A DNA stretch of 64,000 nucleotides from JBAQMG01 sp049302575 (GTDB lineage: Bacteria; Bacillota; Desulfitobacteriia; Desulfitobacteriales; Desulfitobacteriaceae). The stretch spans positions 1 through 64,000 of the forward strand of contig JBAQMG010000027.1 of NCBI GenBank assembly GCA_049302575.1, given 5' to 3'. Positions 16,868 to 24,261 of this stretch are shown piece by piece (the first letter of the stretch is position 1; every line of letters starts with the position of its first letter). A model generated the notes under the pieces. The model searched no databases. It was not told where the DNA came from and saw only the letters and a program-made list of their open reading frames with translations. The position numbers were made by a program, and so were the translations under genes.

Positions 16868-17551
16868 ATGGAAATTGCCCATAAACTTAATGAAATACGT
16901 CAAAAAATTGTTCGAGCAGCCAATAGAGCAGGACGTGATCCCAAGGGAGTAGAGTTATTAGCTGTGTCGAAAACGATTCCAGCAACATTTATACAGGAGG
17001 CGTTTAGAGCAGGGCAGAGGGACTTTGCTGAGAACCGGGTTCAGGAATGGTTGGACAAAGCATCAGTTTTACCTGAGGATTGTCATTGGCATTTAATTGG
17101 CAAGCTACAAACTAATAAAGTAAAATATTTGGATCAGAGAATTACTTTAATTCATTCCTTAGATCGTTTGGCACTTTTACAACAATTAGAGGTACAAGGT
17201 GCTAAGCGAGACCATATTTGGTCTACTCTTATACAGGTAAATATTGCTCGTGACTCGGCTAAAACTGGTTTTTTACGTGAAGAGGTGTCGGATTTTTTGC
17301 TGGAGACTGCAGGATATCCTCATGTTCGGGTGGCTGGTTTAATGACCATCGGTTCCTTGGAGGCTGATAGTCAAGAGACAAGAGGATTTTTTCGAGAACT
17401 TCGCATCTTGCGGGATAAATTAGTGGAGGATTTTTCAGAACAGATCCCTTTAAATGAATTATCAATGGGTATGAGTCAGGACTTTGAAATCGCAGTTGAA
17501 GAAGGTGCCACTATAGTACGGGTAGGACGAGATATTTTTGGAGAACGATAA
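16868..17551 (+). CDS. ylmE: YlmE/YggS, PLP homeostasis protein
   Basis: Non-enzymatic pyridoxal-phosphate-binding protein of the YggS/PROSC family (alanine-racemase-like TIM barrel) that buffers free PLP. Motifs: ELLAVSKTIPATFIQEAF with the PLP lysine, FAENRVQEW, WHLIGKLQTNKVKYL, IQVNIARDSAKTGF and SMGMSQDFEIAVEEGATIVRVGRDIFG. The 227-residue length is normal. GATAGGGGAG lies before ATG 16868. The ylmE-sepF-yggT-divIVA order is conserved in Firmicutes. Confidence 0.95.
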   Translation: MEIAHKLNEIRQKIVRAANRAGRDPKGVELLAVSKTIPATFIQEAFRAGQRDFAENRVQEWLDKASVLPEDCHWHLIGKLQTNKVKYLDQRITLIHSLDRLALLQQLEVQGAKRDHIWSTLIQVNIARDSAKTGFLREEVSDFLLETAGYPHVRVAGLMTIGSLEADSQETRGFFRELRILRDKLVEDFSEQIPLNELSMGMSQDFEIAVEEGATIVRVGRDIFGER

Positions 17552-17555
17552 ATGA

Positions 17556-17598
17556 TACTAATTCATAATTCATAATTCATAATTCATAATGCACAATT
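17556..17598. repeat. 7-bp tandem array (AATTCAT units)
   Basis: Four exact copies of AATTCAT followed by AATGCAC between ylmE and sepF. This is an AT-rich member of the 7-bp family. Confidence 0.75.
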
Positions 17599-17714
17599 TT
17601 AAAATTAGTTTTACTTAAATTTTGTTAATGTTCGCTTTGCAATCAATGCTTTAAACATTTGGCAGTGAAATCTTATAATAGATAATAAGACTTAACTAAA
17701 GGAGGAAAAAATGT

Positions 17715-18158
17715 ATGCCTAAATTCATAGACAAGGTGATTGGAATTATGGGATTTGGAGATGAAGAAGCAGAAGTAGATTTTAATGGAGAAGGGGAAAA
17801 AGAGGAAATTTCCCGCGAGGAGGTACGCACAGGTAGGAGGAGCGCTCAAGTCGTTAGCATTCATTCTCAAAAGCAAATGCGAGTGGTTGTTTTTGAACCT
17901 AAATCTTTCGAGGATTCTCAAGGTATTGCAGACCAGCTTAGGAACAGGCGTCCAGTTATTGTGAACTTGGAAAATGCCGAGAAGACTTTAGCTAAGCGTG
18001 TAGTTGACTTTATCAGTGGGACAACCTATGCTCTCAATGGTAATATGCAAAAGGTTGGGAATGGTATTTTTCTGTTTGTGCCCAATAATGTTGATATTTC
18101 TGGGGAAATGCGCGAGGATTTGCGAGACAAAGGTATTTTTTGGCCAAGCTCCAAATAA
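17715..18158 (+). CDS. sepF: SepF, FtsZ-binding membrane anchor of the divisome
   Basis: 147 residues. An N-terminal amphipathic stretch (MPKFIDKVIGIMGF) is the membrane-binding helix, followed by an acidic linker and the globular SepF domain (VVVFEPKSFEDSQGIADQLRNRRPVIVNLENAEKTLAKRVVDFISGTTYAL ... IFLFVPNNVDIS). It bundles FtsZ and can stand in for FtsA, which is relevant because no ftsA is seen next to ftsZ here. AAAGGAGG precedes ATG 17715. Confidence 0.95.
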   Translation: MPKFIDKVIGIMGFGDEEAEVDFNGEGEKEEISREEVRTGRRSAQVVSIHSQKQMRVVVFEPKSFEDSQGIADQLRNRRPVIVNLENAEKTLAKRVVDFISGTTYALNGNMQKVGNGIFLFVPNNVDISGEMREDLRDKGIFWPSSK

Positions 18159-18170
18159 GGAGGGATTTGC

Positions 18171-18455
18171 ATTTTAACTCTTATTGGCAATATTGGTAAT
18201 ATGGTAATTACTATTATGGTGTATGCCATCGGGATTCGCGCTGTGCTATCATTTTTTCCACACTCTCCACAGCAGCCTCTAATTCGCATTCTCTATGAAG
18301 TGACAGAACCGTTATTGAAACCTTTTCGGCGTTTTCAACTCGGTGGGGCAGCTATGAGTATGGATTTTTCACCTTTACTGGCTTATATGGTTCTACAATT
18401 TCTTGTCAGACCGCTTTTCGGTGGTTTGATGCAGATATTAATGGGTGTTTTTTAG
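18171..18455 (+). CDS. yggT: YggT/YlmG family membrane protein
   Basis: Small protein with two hydrophobic helices of the YggT family (VYAIGIRAVLSFFP, then the linker YEVTEPLLKPFRRF, then LAYMVLQFLV). The first ATG is at 18201, but it has no ribosome site. AAGGAGGG sits 6 bp before an in-frame ATT at 18171 that would add LTLIGNIGN, restoring a full first helix as in the family. I therefore propose a rare ATT start; if wrong, the protein is 84 residues from 18201. Confidence 0.85.
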   Translation: MLTLIGNIGNMVITIMVYAIGIRAVLSFFPHSPQQPLIRILYEVTEPLLKPFRRFQLGGAAMSMDFSPLLAYMVLQFLVRPLFGGLMQILMGVF

Positions 18456-18518
18456 GATGCGTATTGCCTGGAAAGTCACGGTGATCAAGGTGCAACGGCA
18501 TTAGAAGGGATGATACAT

Positions 18519-18980
18519 ATGCAAATGACGCCGATTGACATTCGAAATAAGGAGTTTCGTAAAGGCATCAGGGGTTACCAATGTGCAGAGGTTGAAAAGT
18601 TTTTGGAAAATGTCAGTAAGGAATTTGAGGTTTTTTATAAAGAAAACTTTGAATTAAGGGAAAAAGTTGGGTTAATGGAGGTTGAATTAGCCCATTATCG
18701 TAAACTAGAGTCTACTTTACATCAAACTATGGTTTTGGCCCAACAAACCGCCGAAGAGGTTAAAGCGGCTGCACATCATGAATCCGAACTATTGTTGCGC
18801 GAGGCTGAACAGGAAAAAATTAAAAAGTTGTCTGAAGCGCAACTTAAATGGGAAGAAATACAAGGAGAAATCCAAGACTTAACACGTAAACGAGAACTGA
18901 TCAGAACGCAATTAAAATCGTTTCTTACCGCACAACTTGATTTAACAGGTTCTATGGATGCTTTCAGTAATATGACTTAA
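18519..18980 (+). CDS. divIVA: DivIVA-family polar/septal coiled-coil protein
   Basis: 153 residues from ATG 18519 (GAAGGGA 8 bp upstream; the ATG at 18510 overlaps that site). The N-terminal membrane-curvature-sensing motif MTPIDIRNKEFRKGIRGYQCAEVEKFLENV is typical (consensus TPxDIxNKxFxxxxRGYxxxEVDxFL), followed by coiled coil to the end. Recruits Min proteins, or chromosome-anchoring proteins during sporulation. Last gene of the ylmE-sepF-yggT string. Confidence 0.93.
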   Translation: MQMTPIDIRNKEFRKGIRGYQCAEVEKFLENVSKEFEVFYKENFELREKVGLMEVELAHYRKLESTLHQTMVLAQQTAEEVKAAAHHESELLLREAEQEKIKKLSEAQLKWEEIQGEIQDLTRKRELIRTQLKSFLTAQLDLTGSMDAFSNMT

Positions 18981-19029
18981 ACAATAGAAGTTTGCAGAAG
19001 CTATTTAGCTCGTGGTACAATTCAGAAGT

Positions 19030-19107
19030 CGGAGGCTATAATAGAAGTCAGATGTCAGAAGTCCGAGGTCAGATCGGGGTCGGACATCGGACATCGGACA
19101 TCGAGAA
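19030..19107. repeat. 7-bp tandem array after divIVA
   Basis: GTCAGAT, GTCAGAA, GTCCGAG, GTCAGAT, CGGGGTC, GGACATC (three copies). Two different unit sequences are joined in the same 7-bp phase. Confidence 0.8.
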
Positions 19108-19137
19108 ACATTTTGGGCAGAGAAGGAAATAACCAAT

Positions 19138-19617
19138 ATGAAGAGTTTAGTAGTTACTGAACTGAGTTTTGATTTTCTAATACAGGGATTAGGATTGAAT
19201 CCTTCAGAGGAGGAGGGTTTGATTGGGAAAGTTGGACGTCATGAAATTCAACTTGTTACTTCTGTAAATTCAAACATTGATTTGGCTATGACAGAAGTTC
19301 AGATTTTTTATCTAGGTTTAATCCATGCAGGTGACACATTCCGCTCCGGTGACATATTAATGGTAGGGAGTGACGACTTCATAGATCGTGCCTTTAGAGC
19401 TCTTGACGAGATGGAACAACGTGGAGTTGTTGTAAATTTGACAATGTCTAGCGATCCCAATCATTTGTTTGTAAACAAGGTAGAGTTAATCAAGGAAGTC
19501 GAGTTATGGCGGGAGAAAAAGGTGCCTTTCCTTTGTCTATTGATGATGGAGCCGCTTGATTCCGAAGGTAAAACAAAAATGGTAACTTTAATTCGAAAAA
19601 TACTAAATAAAGTTTAA
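19138..19617 (+). CDS. Uncharacterised cytoplasmic protein
   Basis: 159 residues with no signal peptide or membrane helix; I do not recognise a family. It has an alternating beta-alpha pattern (VVVNLTMSSDPNHLFVNKVELIKEVE, VPFLCLLMMEPLDSEGKTKMVTLIRKIL) that suggests a compact alpha/beta fold. It lies alone between the divIVA group and the T-box leader of ileS. GAAGGAAA lies 9 bp before ATG 19138. Confidence 0.75.
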   Translation: MKSLVVTELSFDFLIQGLGLNPSEEEGLIGKVGRHEIQLVTSVNSNIDLAMTEVQIFYLGLIHAGDTFRSGDILMVGSDDFIDRAFRALDEMEQRGVVVNLTMSSDPNHLFVNKVELIKEVELWREKKVPFLCLLMMEPLDSEGKTKMVTLIRKILNKV

Positions 19618-19624
19618 ATATGCT

Positions 19625-19855
19625 AAGGCGTTGAAAAGGTCGTTCCTTGTGTAAACACTCTAAACAGCGAGCGGGGATGATGTAAGTAAGTGGAGTTCAA
19701 CAAGGAATATCCCCTTTGAGTGAGGAGCCGAATCATAGTAGGTTGTTTCCGTGTAGTTTCCGTTACAAGACTTCCGAGTGGACTAAACGGCAACAAGGGT
19801 GGTTTCGCGAGAAAAATCTCGTCCCTTTTGGGGGCGGTTTTTTATTTTTTCGAAT
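19625..19855 (+). promoter_or_regulatory. T-box leader (tRNA-Ile-sensing) of ileS
   Basis: A 230-nt leader ends in the T-box sequence AAGGGTGGTTTCGCG (19794-19808), the strand that pairs with the tRNA acceptor end. A CGAGAAAAATCTCG hairpin and a terminator with TCCCTTTTGGGGGCGG and a T-run (to about 19850) follow. The upstream part folds into a long Stem I region. A candidate ATC specifier lies near 19709-19711 (GGAATATCCCC). In this family, uncharged tRNA stabilises the antiterminator, so ileS would rise on isoleucine starvation. Confidence 0.88.
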
Positions 19856-19885
19856 ATCGCGCATCGAGCCTCGTGCATCGAAAAA
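19850..19885. repeat. 7-bp tandem array before ileS
   Basis: TCGAATA, TCGCGCA, TCGAGCC, TCGTGCA, TCGAAAA lie between the T-box terminator and the ileS ribosome site. Confidence 0.7.
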
Positions 19886-19901
19886 ACCTAGGAGGTAAAA
19901 A

Positions 19902-22673
19902 ATGGATTATCGTGATACATTGAATTTACCAGAAACTGATTTTCCCATGCGTGGGAATCTTCCTCAGCGGGAACCGGAAATATTAAAGTCGTGGGAGGAA
20001 GCAAACTTATATGAGCAGGTTCAAAAGGCTCGTGTTGGGTACCCACGCTTTGTTTTACATGATGGACCACCCTATGCCAATGGGGATATTCATCTTGGCC
20101 ACGCTCTCAATAAAATCTTAAAAGATATTATCGTAAAATATAAAACCATGGCAGGTTTTGATGCTCCGTATGTACCAGGGTGGGATACTCATGGTCTTCC
20201 TATCGAACAACAAGTAATTAAGAAGCTTGGTCTGAATAGGCATGCGGTTTCGCCGTTGGAGTTTCGGGCTAAATGTAGGGAATATGCTGAAAAGTATGTA
20301 AATATTCAACGTGAGCAATTTAAACGTTTAGGGATTCGAGGGGATTGGGATCACCCCTATCTTACCTTGCAAAAGGAGTATGAAGCAGCTCAAATCGGTG
20401 TATTTGGAGAAATGGCTAAGAAAGGGTATATCTACAAAGGCTTAAAACCTGTGTACTGGTGTCCTTCTTGTGAAACAGCTTTAGCCGAGGCTGAGATAGA
20501 ATATGCTGATAAAACGTCAACAGCAGTTTATGTTAAGTTCCAAGTTCGGGATGGACGGGGAGTTTTGAGTGAAGATCGGAATTTCGTGGTGATTTGGACG
20601 ACTACTCCGTGGACGCTACCAGCTAATTTAGCGATTAGTGTGCATCCAGAATTTACTTATGCGGTAGTAAAAGTTGGCGAGGAATCCTGGGTGGTAGCAG
20701 AAGGAATGCTTGCTGCTCTACGTACTTTATGGAACCTCGAACTACCCATAGAAAAAAGCATTTTAGGTAAAGAACTCGAAGGCGTCATTTGTCTAAATCC
20801 TCTGGTAGATAGGGATTCGGTGCTTATTTGTGGTGAACATGTAACCTTAGAACAAGGAACAGGTTGTGTGCATACTGCTCCAGGGCATGGGGAAGATGAC
20901 TTCATCATTGGTAAAAAATATGGTTTGCCGGTGCTTTGCCCCGTCGATCATCGGGGAAAATTTACGGATGAAGCAGGCGTTTACGTCGGCCTTAAGGTTG
21001 ATAAGGCTAATCCGGTTATCGTTGAGGATTTAAGAAACAGTACTGCTTTGATTCACGATGAAAAGATTCAACATAGTTATCCCCATTGCTGGCGTTGTAA
21101 AAGTCCAATCATTTTTCGAGCTACTGAACAGTGGTTTGCTTCAATCGATGGTTTTAGGCAAGCAGCCTTGGCTGAAATAGAGCAAGTAAAGTGGATTCCT
21201 TCTTGGGGAAGGGATCGTATTTACAATATGGTTGCTGATCGTGGTGACTGGTGCATATCTCGACAACGAACCTGGGGGGTACCCATTCCGATTTTTTACT
21301 GTGAAGCTTGTGGTAAAGAAACAATTAATACCGCAACTCTTACTAAAGTTCAGGAAATGTTTAGAACTGAAGGATCAGATGCTTGGTTCGCTCATTCAGC
21401 AGCAGAATTATTACCAGATGGCTTTACTTGCACATGTGGGGGTCGGGAATTTCGTAAAGAGACTGATATTATGGATGTCTGGTTTGATTCAGGGACCAGT
21501 CATACGGGTGTTTTACAACTGCGCGAAAACTTAAAGTGGCCCGCGGATCTCTATCTAGAAGGGTCTGATCAACACCGGGGTTGGTTTAATTCATCCTTAT
21601 CAACCTCTGTAGCGGCCTACGGCAAAGCCCCTTATATGGCGGTCTTGACGCACGGTTTCTTAGTTGACGAACAAGGGCGAAAGATGTCTAAGTCCATGGG
21701 AAATGGTGTTGATCCTCTACAGGTGATCAAAGAAATGGGCGCTGATATTATTCGTTTATGGGTCTCTTCGGCGGATTATAAAAATGATGTGGCTGCTTCG
21801 CCCAGAATTATGAAGCAAATGACCGAGTCCTATCGTAAGATTCGGAATACTTTACGCTTTTTATTAAGTAATCTTAAGGATTTTGACCCTGTCACGGATA
21901 AAGTAGTCTATAACGATTTACAGGAAATTGATTGTTGGGCTTTGCTCAAGTTGACTAAAGTAGTTGAGCGAGTGCTTCAAGGGTATGAAAACTATGAATT
22001 TCACTGGATTTACCATACCTTGCATAATTTCTGTACTGTAGAACTAAGTGCCATCTATCTGGATATTGTCAAAGATCGTCTTTATGTTGAGGGCAAGAAA
22101 TCCGTCTTACGTAGGTCTGCTCAAACTGTGCTTTATGAAATCTTAAATGCCTTGGTACGCTTACTTGCTCCTATCCTAACCTTTACTGCAGAAGAAATTT
22201 GGCCCTATGTACCGGGCGTAAGTAAGTCATCAAGGATTCAGACTGCTGAATTGCCCAAGGTCATGGAGGAATGGGTTGACGAGGAACTGGCCGAAAAATG
22301 GGATAAAGTGTTAGACCTGCGAACCGATGTGGCTAAGGTTTTGGAAAAAGCCCGGCAAGAAAAAATGATTAATCATCCTTTGACTGCCCAAGTTGAGCTT
22401 TATCCTACACTAGAACAATATGATTTTTTACAATTAGTTCCGAATTTAGCAGATATCTTTATCGTTTCTGCGCTAAATGTGCATCATCCTGAGGAACTTC
22501 GTCCGGAAGGGGTTTGGCAGGCAGAAGTACATGAAGGATTAGCCATCTTAGTCAGCCCAGCTGAGGGAGGAAAATGTGAGCGCTGTTGGATCTTTAATAA
22601 GTCAATCGGAGAGCACCAAGACCATCCCACACTTTGCCCACGTTGTGCTACAGTTGTAGGGCAACATAAATAA
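19902..22673 (+). CDS. ileS: Isoleucyl-tRNA synthetase
   Basis: Class I aminoacyl-tRNA synthetase of 923 residues, charging tRNA-Ile. HIGH-type motif PPYANGDIHLGHALNK (about residues 55-70), editing domain (VIWTTTPWTLPAN ... GTGCVHTAPGHGEDDF), KMSKS loop (QGRKMSKSMGNGVDP, near residue 595), anticodon-binding domain, and a C-terminal zinc ribbon (CERCWIF ... LCPRC). This is the shorter bacterial form with a single C-terminal Zn site. CTAGGAGG precedes ATG 19902. Controlled by the T-box leader above. Confidence 0.98.
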   Translation: MDYRDTLNLPETDFPMRGNLPQREPEILKSWEEANLYEQVQKARVGYPRFVLHDGPPYANGDIHLGHALNKILKDIIVKYKTMAGFDAPYVPGWDTHGLPIEQQVIKKLGLNRHAVSPLEFRAKCREYAEKYVNIQREQFKRLGIRGDWDHPYLTLQKEYEAAQIGVFGEMAKKGYIYKGLKPVYWCPSCETALAEAEIEYADKTSTAVYVKFQVRDGRGVLSEDRNFVVIWTTTPWTLPANLAISVHPEFTYAVVKVGEESWVVAEGMLAALRTLWNLELPIEKSILGKELEGVICLNPLVDRDSVLICGEHVTLEQGTGCVHTAPGHGEDDFIIGKKYGLPVLCPVDHRGKFTDEAGVYVGLKVDKANPVIVEDLRNSTALIHDEKIQHSYPHCWRCKSPIIFRATEQWFASIDGFRQAALAEIEQVKWIPSWGRDRIYNMVADRGDWCISRQRTWGVPIPIFYCEACGKETINTATLTKVQEMFRTEGSDAWFAHSAAELLPDGFTCTCGGREFRKETDIMDVWFDSGTSHTGVLQLRENLKWPADLYLEGSDQHRGWFNSSLSTSVAAYGKAPYMAVLTHGFLVDEQGRKMSKSMGNGVDPLQVIKEMGADIIRLWVSSADYKNDVAASPRIMKQMTESYRKIRNTLRFLLSNLKDFDPVTDKVVYNDLQEIDCWALLKLTKVVERVLQGYENYEFHWIYHTLHNFCTVELSAIYLDIVKDRLYVEGKKSVLRRSAQTVLYEILNALVRLLAPILTFTAEEIWPYVPGVSKSSRIQTAELPKVMEEWVDEELAEKWDKVLDLRTDVAKVLEKARQEKMINHPLTAQVELYPTLEQYDFLQLVPNLADIFIVSALNVHHPEELRPEGVWQAEVHEGLAILVSPAEGGKCERCWIFNKSIGEHQDHPTLCPRCATVVGQHK

Positions 22674-22690
22674 AAACAGTATCATTTTCT

Positions 22691-22716
22691 GGGACCTTGT
22701 TTGAAAGGTCCCTTTA
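22691..22716 (+). terminator. Terminator after ileS
   Basis: GGGACCTT (22691-22698) pairs with AAGGTCCC (22705-22712) and is followed by TTTATTTT. Confidence 0.85.
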
Positions 22717-22843
22717 TTTTAGCAAAAAAGCAGGATTTAAGGAGTATTAGGTAGAAAACATTTAATTGTTGACTTTGTATATAATAGAAAGAAAACTAAG
22801 ACCGAAGAACTTTTTGACCAGATATGTGATACAGTCGTAGGGG

Positions 22844-23215
22844 GTGGCAGAAATACAGATTAAAGTTTTACGGGTTACTAGTACTATGGTTACTGCCTTA
22901 GCTAATGGGTGTCAGGCAATTGTCCCGGTTCTTACTCCTGAGGAGGCAATAGAAAAACGTTTGATGCTCCTAGGGGCTTTATTGGGTGGGGAACGCTAGG
23001 CTATGTGTATTGAGGGGTTTGATTTGGGGAACTCTCCTTTGACTATGTTCCCGAGATAGTAGGTGAAAATCGCGTTATTATGACTACGACGAATGACACC
23101 CGTGCTATTAGAGCCTGTAATACTCAGAGACTTGTTTCCTTGGGTTTTGAGGATGATGTTATTTTGTGCTACATCAAATATTTTGCCGATTGTACCAGTA
23201 TTAGTTCAAGATGAA
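22844..23215 (+). pseudogene. comB: Decayed comB (2-phosphosulfolactate phosphatase) remnant
   Basis: VLRVTSTMVTALANGCQAIVP, LTPEEAIE and GALLGGER, then after a stop EGFDLGNSPLTMF, then after another shift VGENRVIMTTTNDTRAIRAC, match the ComB pattern (DVLRATTT, GFDxGNSP, TTTNGTRA). At least two in-frame stops and a shift break it, and the C-terminal part is unrecognisable. The flanks 22717-22843 and 23216-23500 hold no other gene that I can see. Confidence 0.75.
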
Positions 23216-23530
23216 ATTGTCTGGCTTACTGAAGAAACGAGTGGTAATAATAGTGAAAGTCAGGTTTTTTGATTAGGATTAGGTGAGAAGATGTCTGTGT
23301 GACCCATCATGTTGGGTTTGCTGGAGGTGGTATTGACCGAGCCATTCTAATTACTTCTTTTCTAGCAAGATTAACGAAATAATTTGTAAACCAGTTTAAG
23401 GTTTAAGTACAAAACCTCGTTAGAAGTAAAGAACGATCGAAAATTGTCGTTTTGAGGGAAAATGTAATATAATGGGGATTAGGAAATTTAACCTTCGTTT
23501 GGTAGATAACCGTACAGGAGGGTGATATTT

Positions 23531-24103
23531 ATGGCTTCTTTCCAAGTCCCCGTGGGGATTTCTAATCATCATGTACATTTGGCAGAATCAGATGTTGGAG
23601 TGTTATTTGGTACGGAGCATAAGCTGACTAATATCAAGGATTTATCTCAACCTGGTCAGTTTGTCTGTGAAGAAATGGTTAGCTTAGTGGGTCCCAACGG
23701 TTCAATCAGTAATGTTCGTATTCTTGGTCCAGTGCGAAAGGCTTCACAAGTCGAATTATTAAACAGTGATACGTACAAACTTGGCATTTTCCCACCACTC
23801 AGGGATTCTGGGCAACATGAGGGAACTCTTGGCATAGATGTAACTGGGCCTTCTGGAAGTATTCGATTGGAGAGCGGGGTTATGATCGCTGCTCGTCATA
23901 TTCATATGACTTCGGAAGATGCTCAGAAATATCGGCTAAAAGATGGGGATCATGTTCGAGTAGCCGTTTCAGGACCCCGTGGAGGAATCTTTGACAAAGT
24001 TCTGATTAGGGTAAATCCTAATTATGCGTTAGACATGCATGTAGATATTGATGAGGGTAATGCTTTTAGTCTTAAGAATGGGCAGTTCCTCGAGGTTTTG
24101 TAG
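23531..24103 (+). CDS. pduL: PduL-type phosphate acyltransferase
   Basis: Zinc-dependent phosphotransacylase (acyl-CoA plus phosphate to acyl-phosphate plus CoA), unrelated to classical Pta. 190 residues from ATG 23531 (AGGAGGGTG 7 bp upstream; the earlier GTG overlaps that site). Metal-ligand motifs are present: VGISNHHVHLAESD near the start, MIAARHIHMTSEDAQ in the second domain, and the terminal MHVDIDEGNAF. There is no N-terminal microcompartment-targeting extension and there are no shell genes nearby, so it is probably the housekeeping form that replaces Pta in acetate or propionate metabolism. Confidence 0.93.
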   Translation: MASFQVPVGISNHHVHLAESDVGVLFGTEHKLTNIKDLSQPGQFVCEEMVSLVGPNGSISNVRILGPVRKASQVELLNSDTYKLGIFPPLRDSGQHEGTLGIDVTGPSGSIRLESGVMIAARHIHMTSEDAQKYRLKDGDHVRVAVSGPRGGIFDKVLIRVNPNYALDMHVDIDEGNAFSLKNGQFLEVL

Positions 24104-24261
24104 TAGATATTTAAAAACCGGTGAGTATTACGGGAATGGATACCACCTTTTTGATATACCTGTCTTAAAAGTACAATTTTAGGGTAGCAAAAGTGCAGCT
24201 TGGGCATGGGGGGAATTGTATAATACTCATGCTTTATCTAAAAATGCTACCTATTTTATTT

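Noticed and set aside
19138..19617. Considered as a bacterial microcompartment shell protein because pduL is near
   Set aside because: No BMC-domain motifs; pduL lacks the targeting extension and no shell genes are present.
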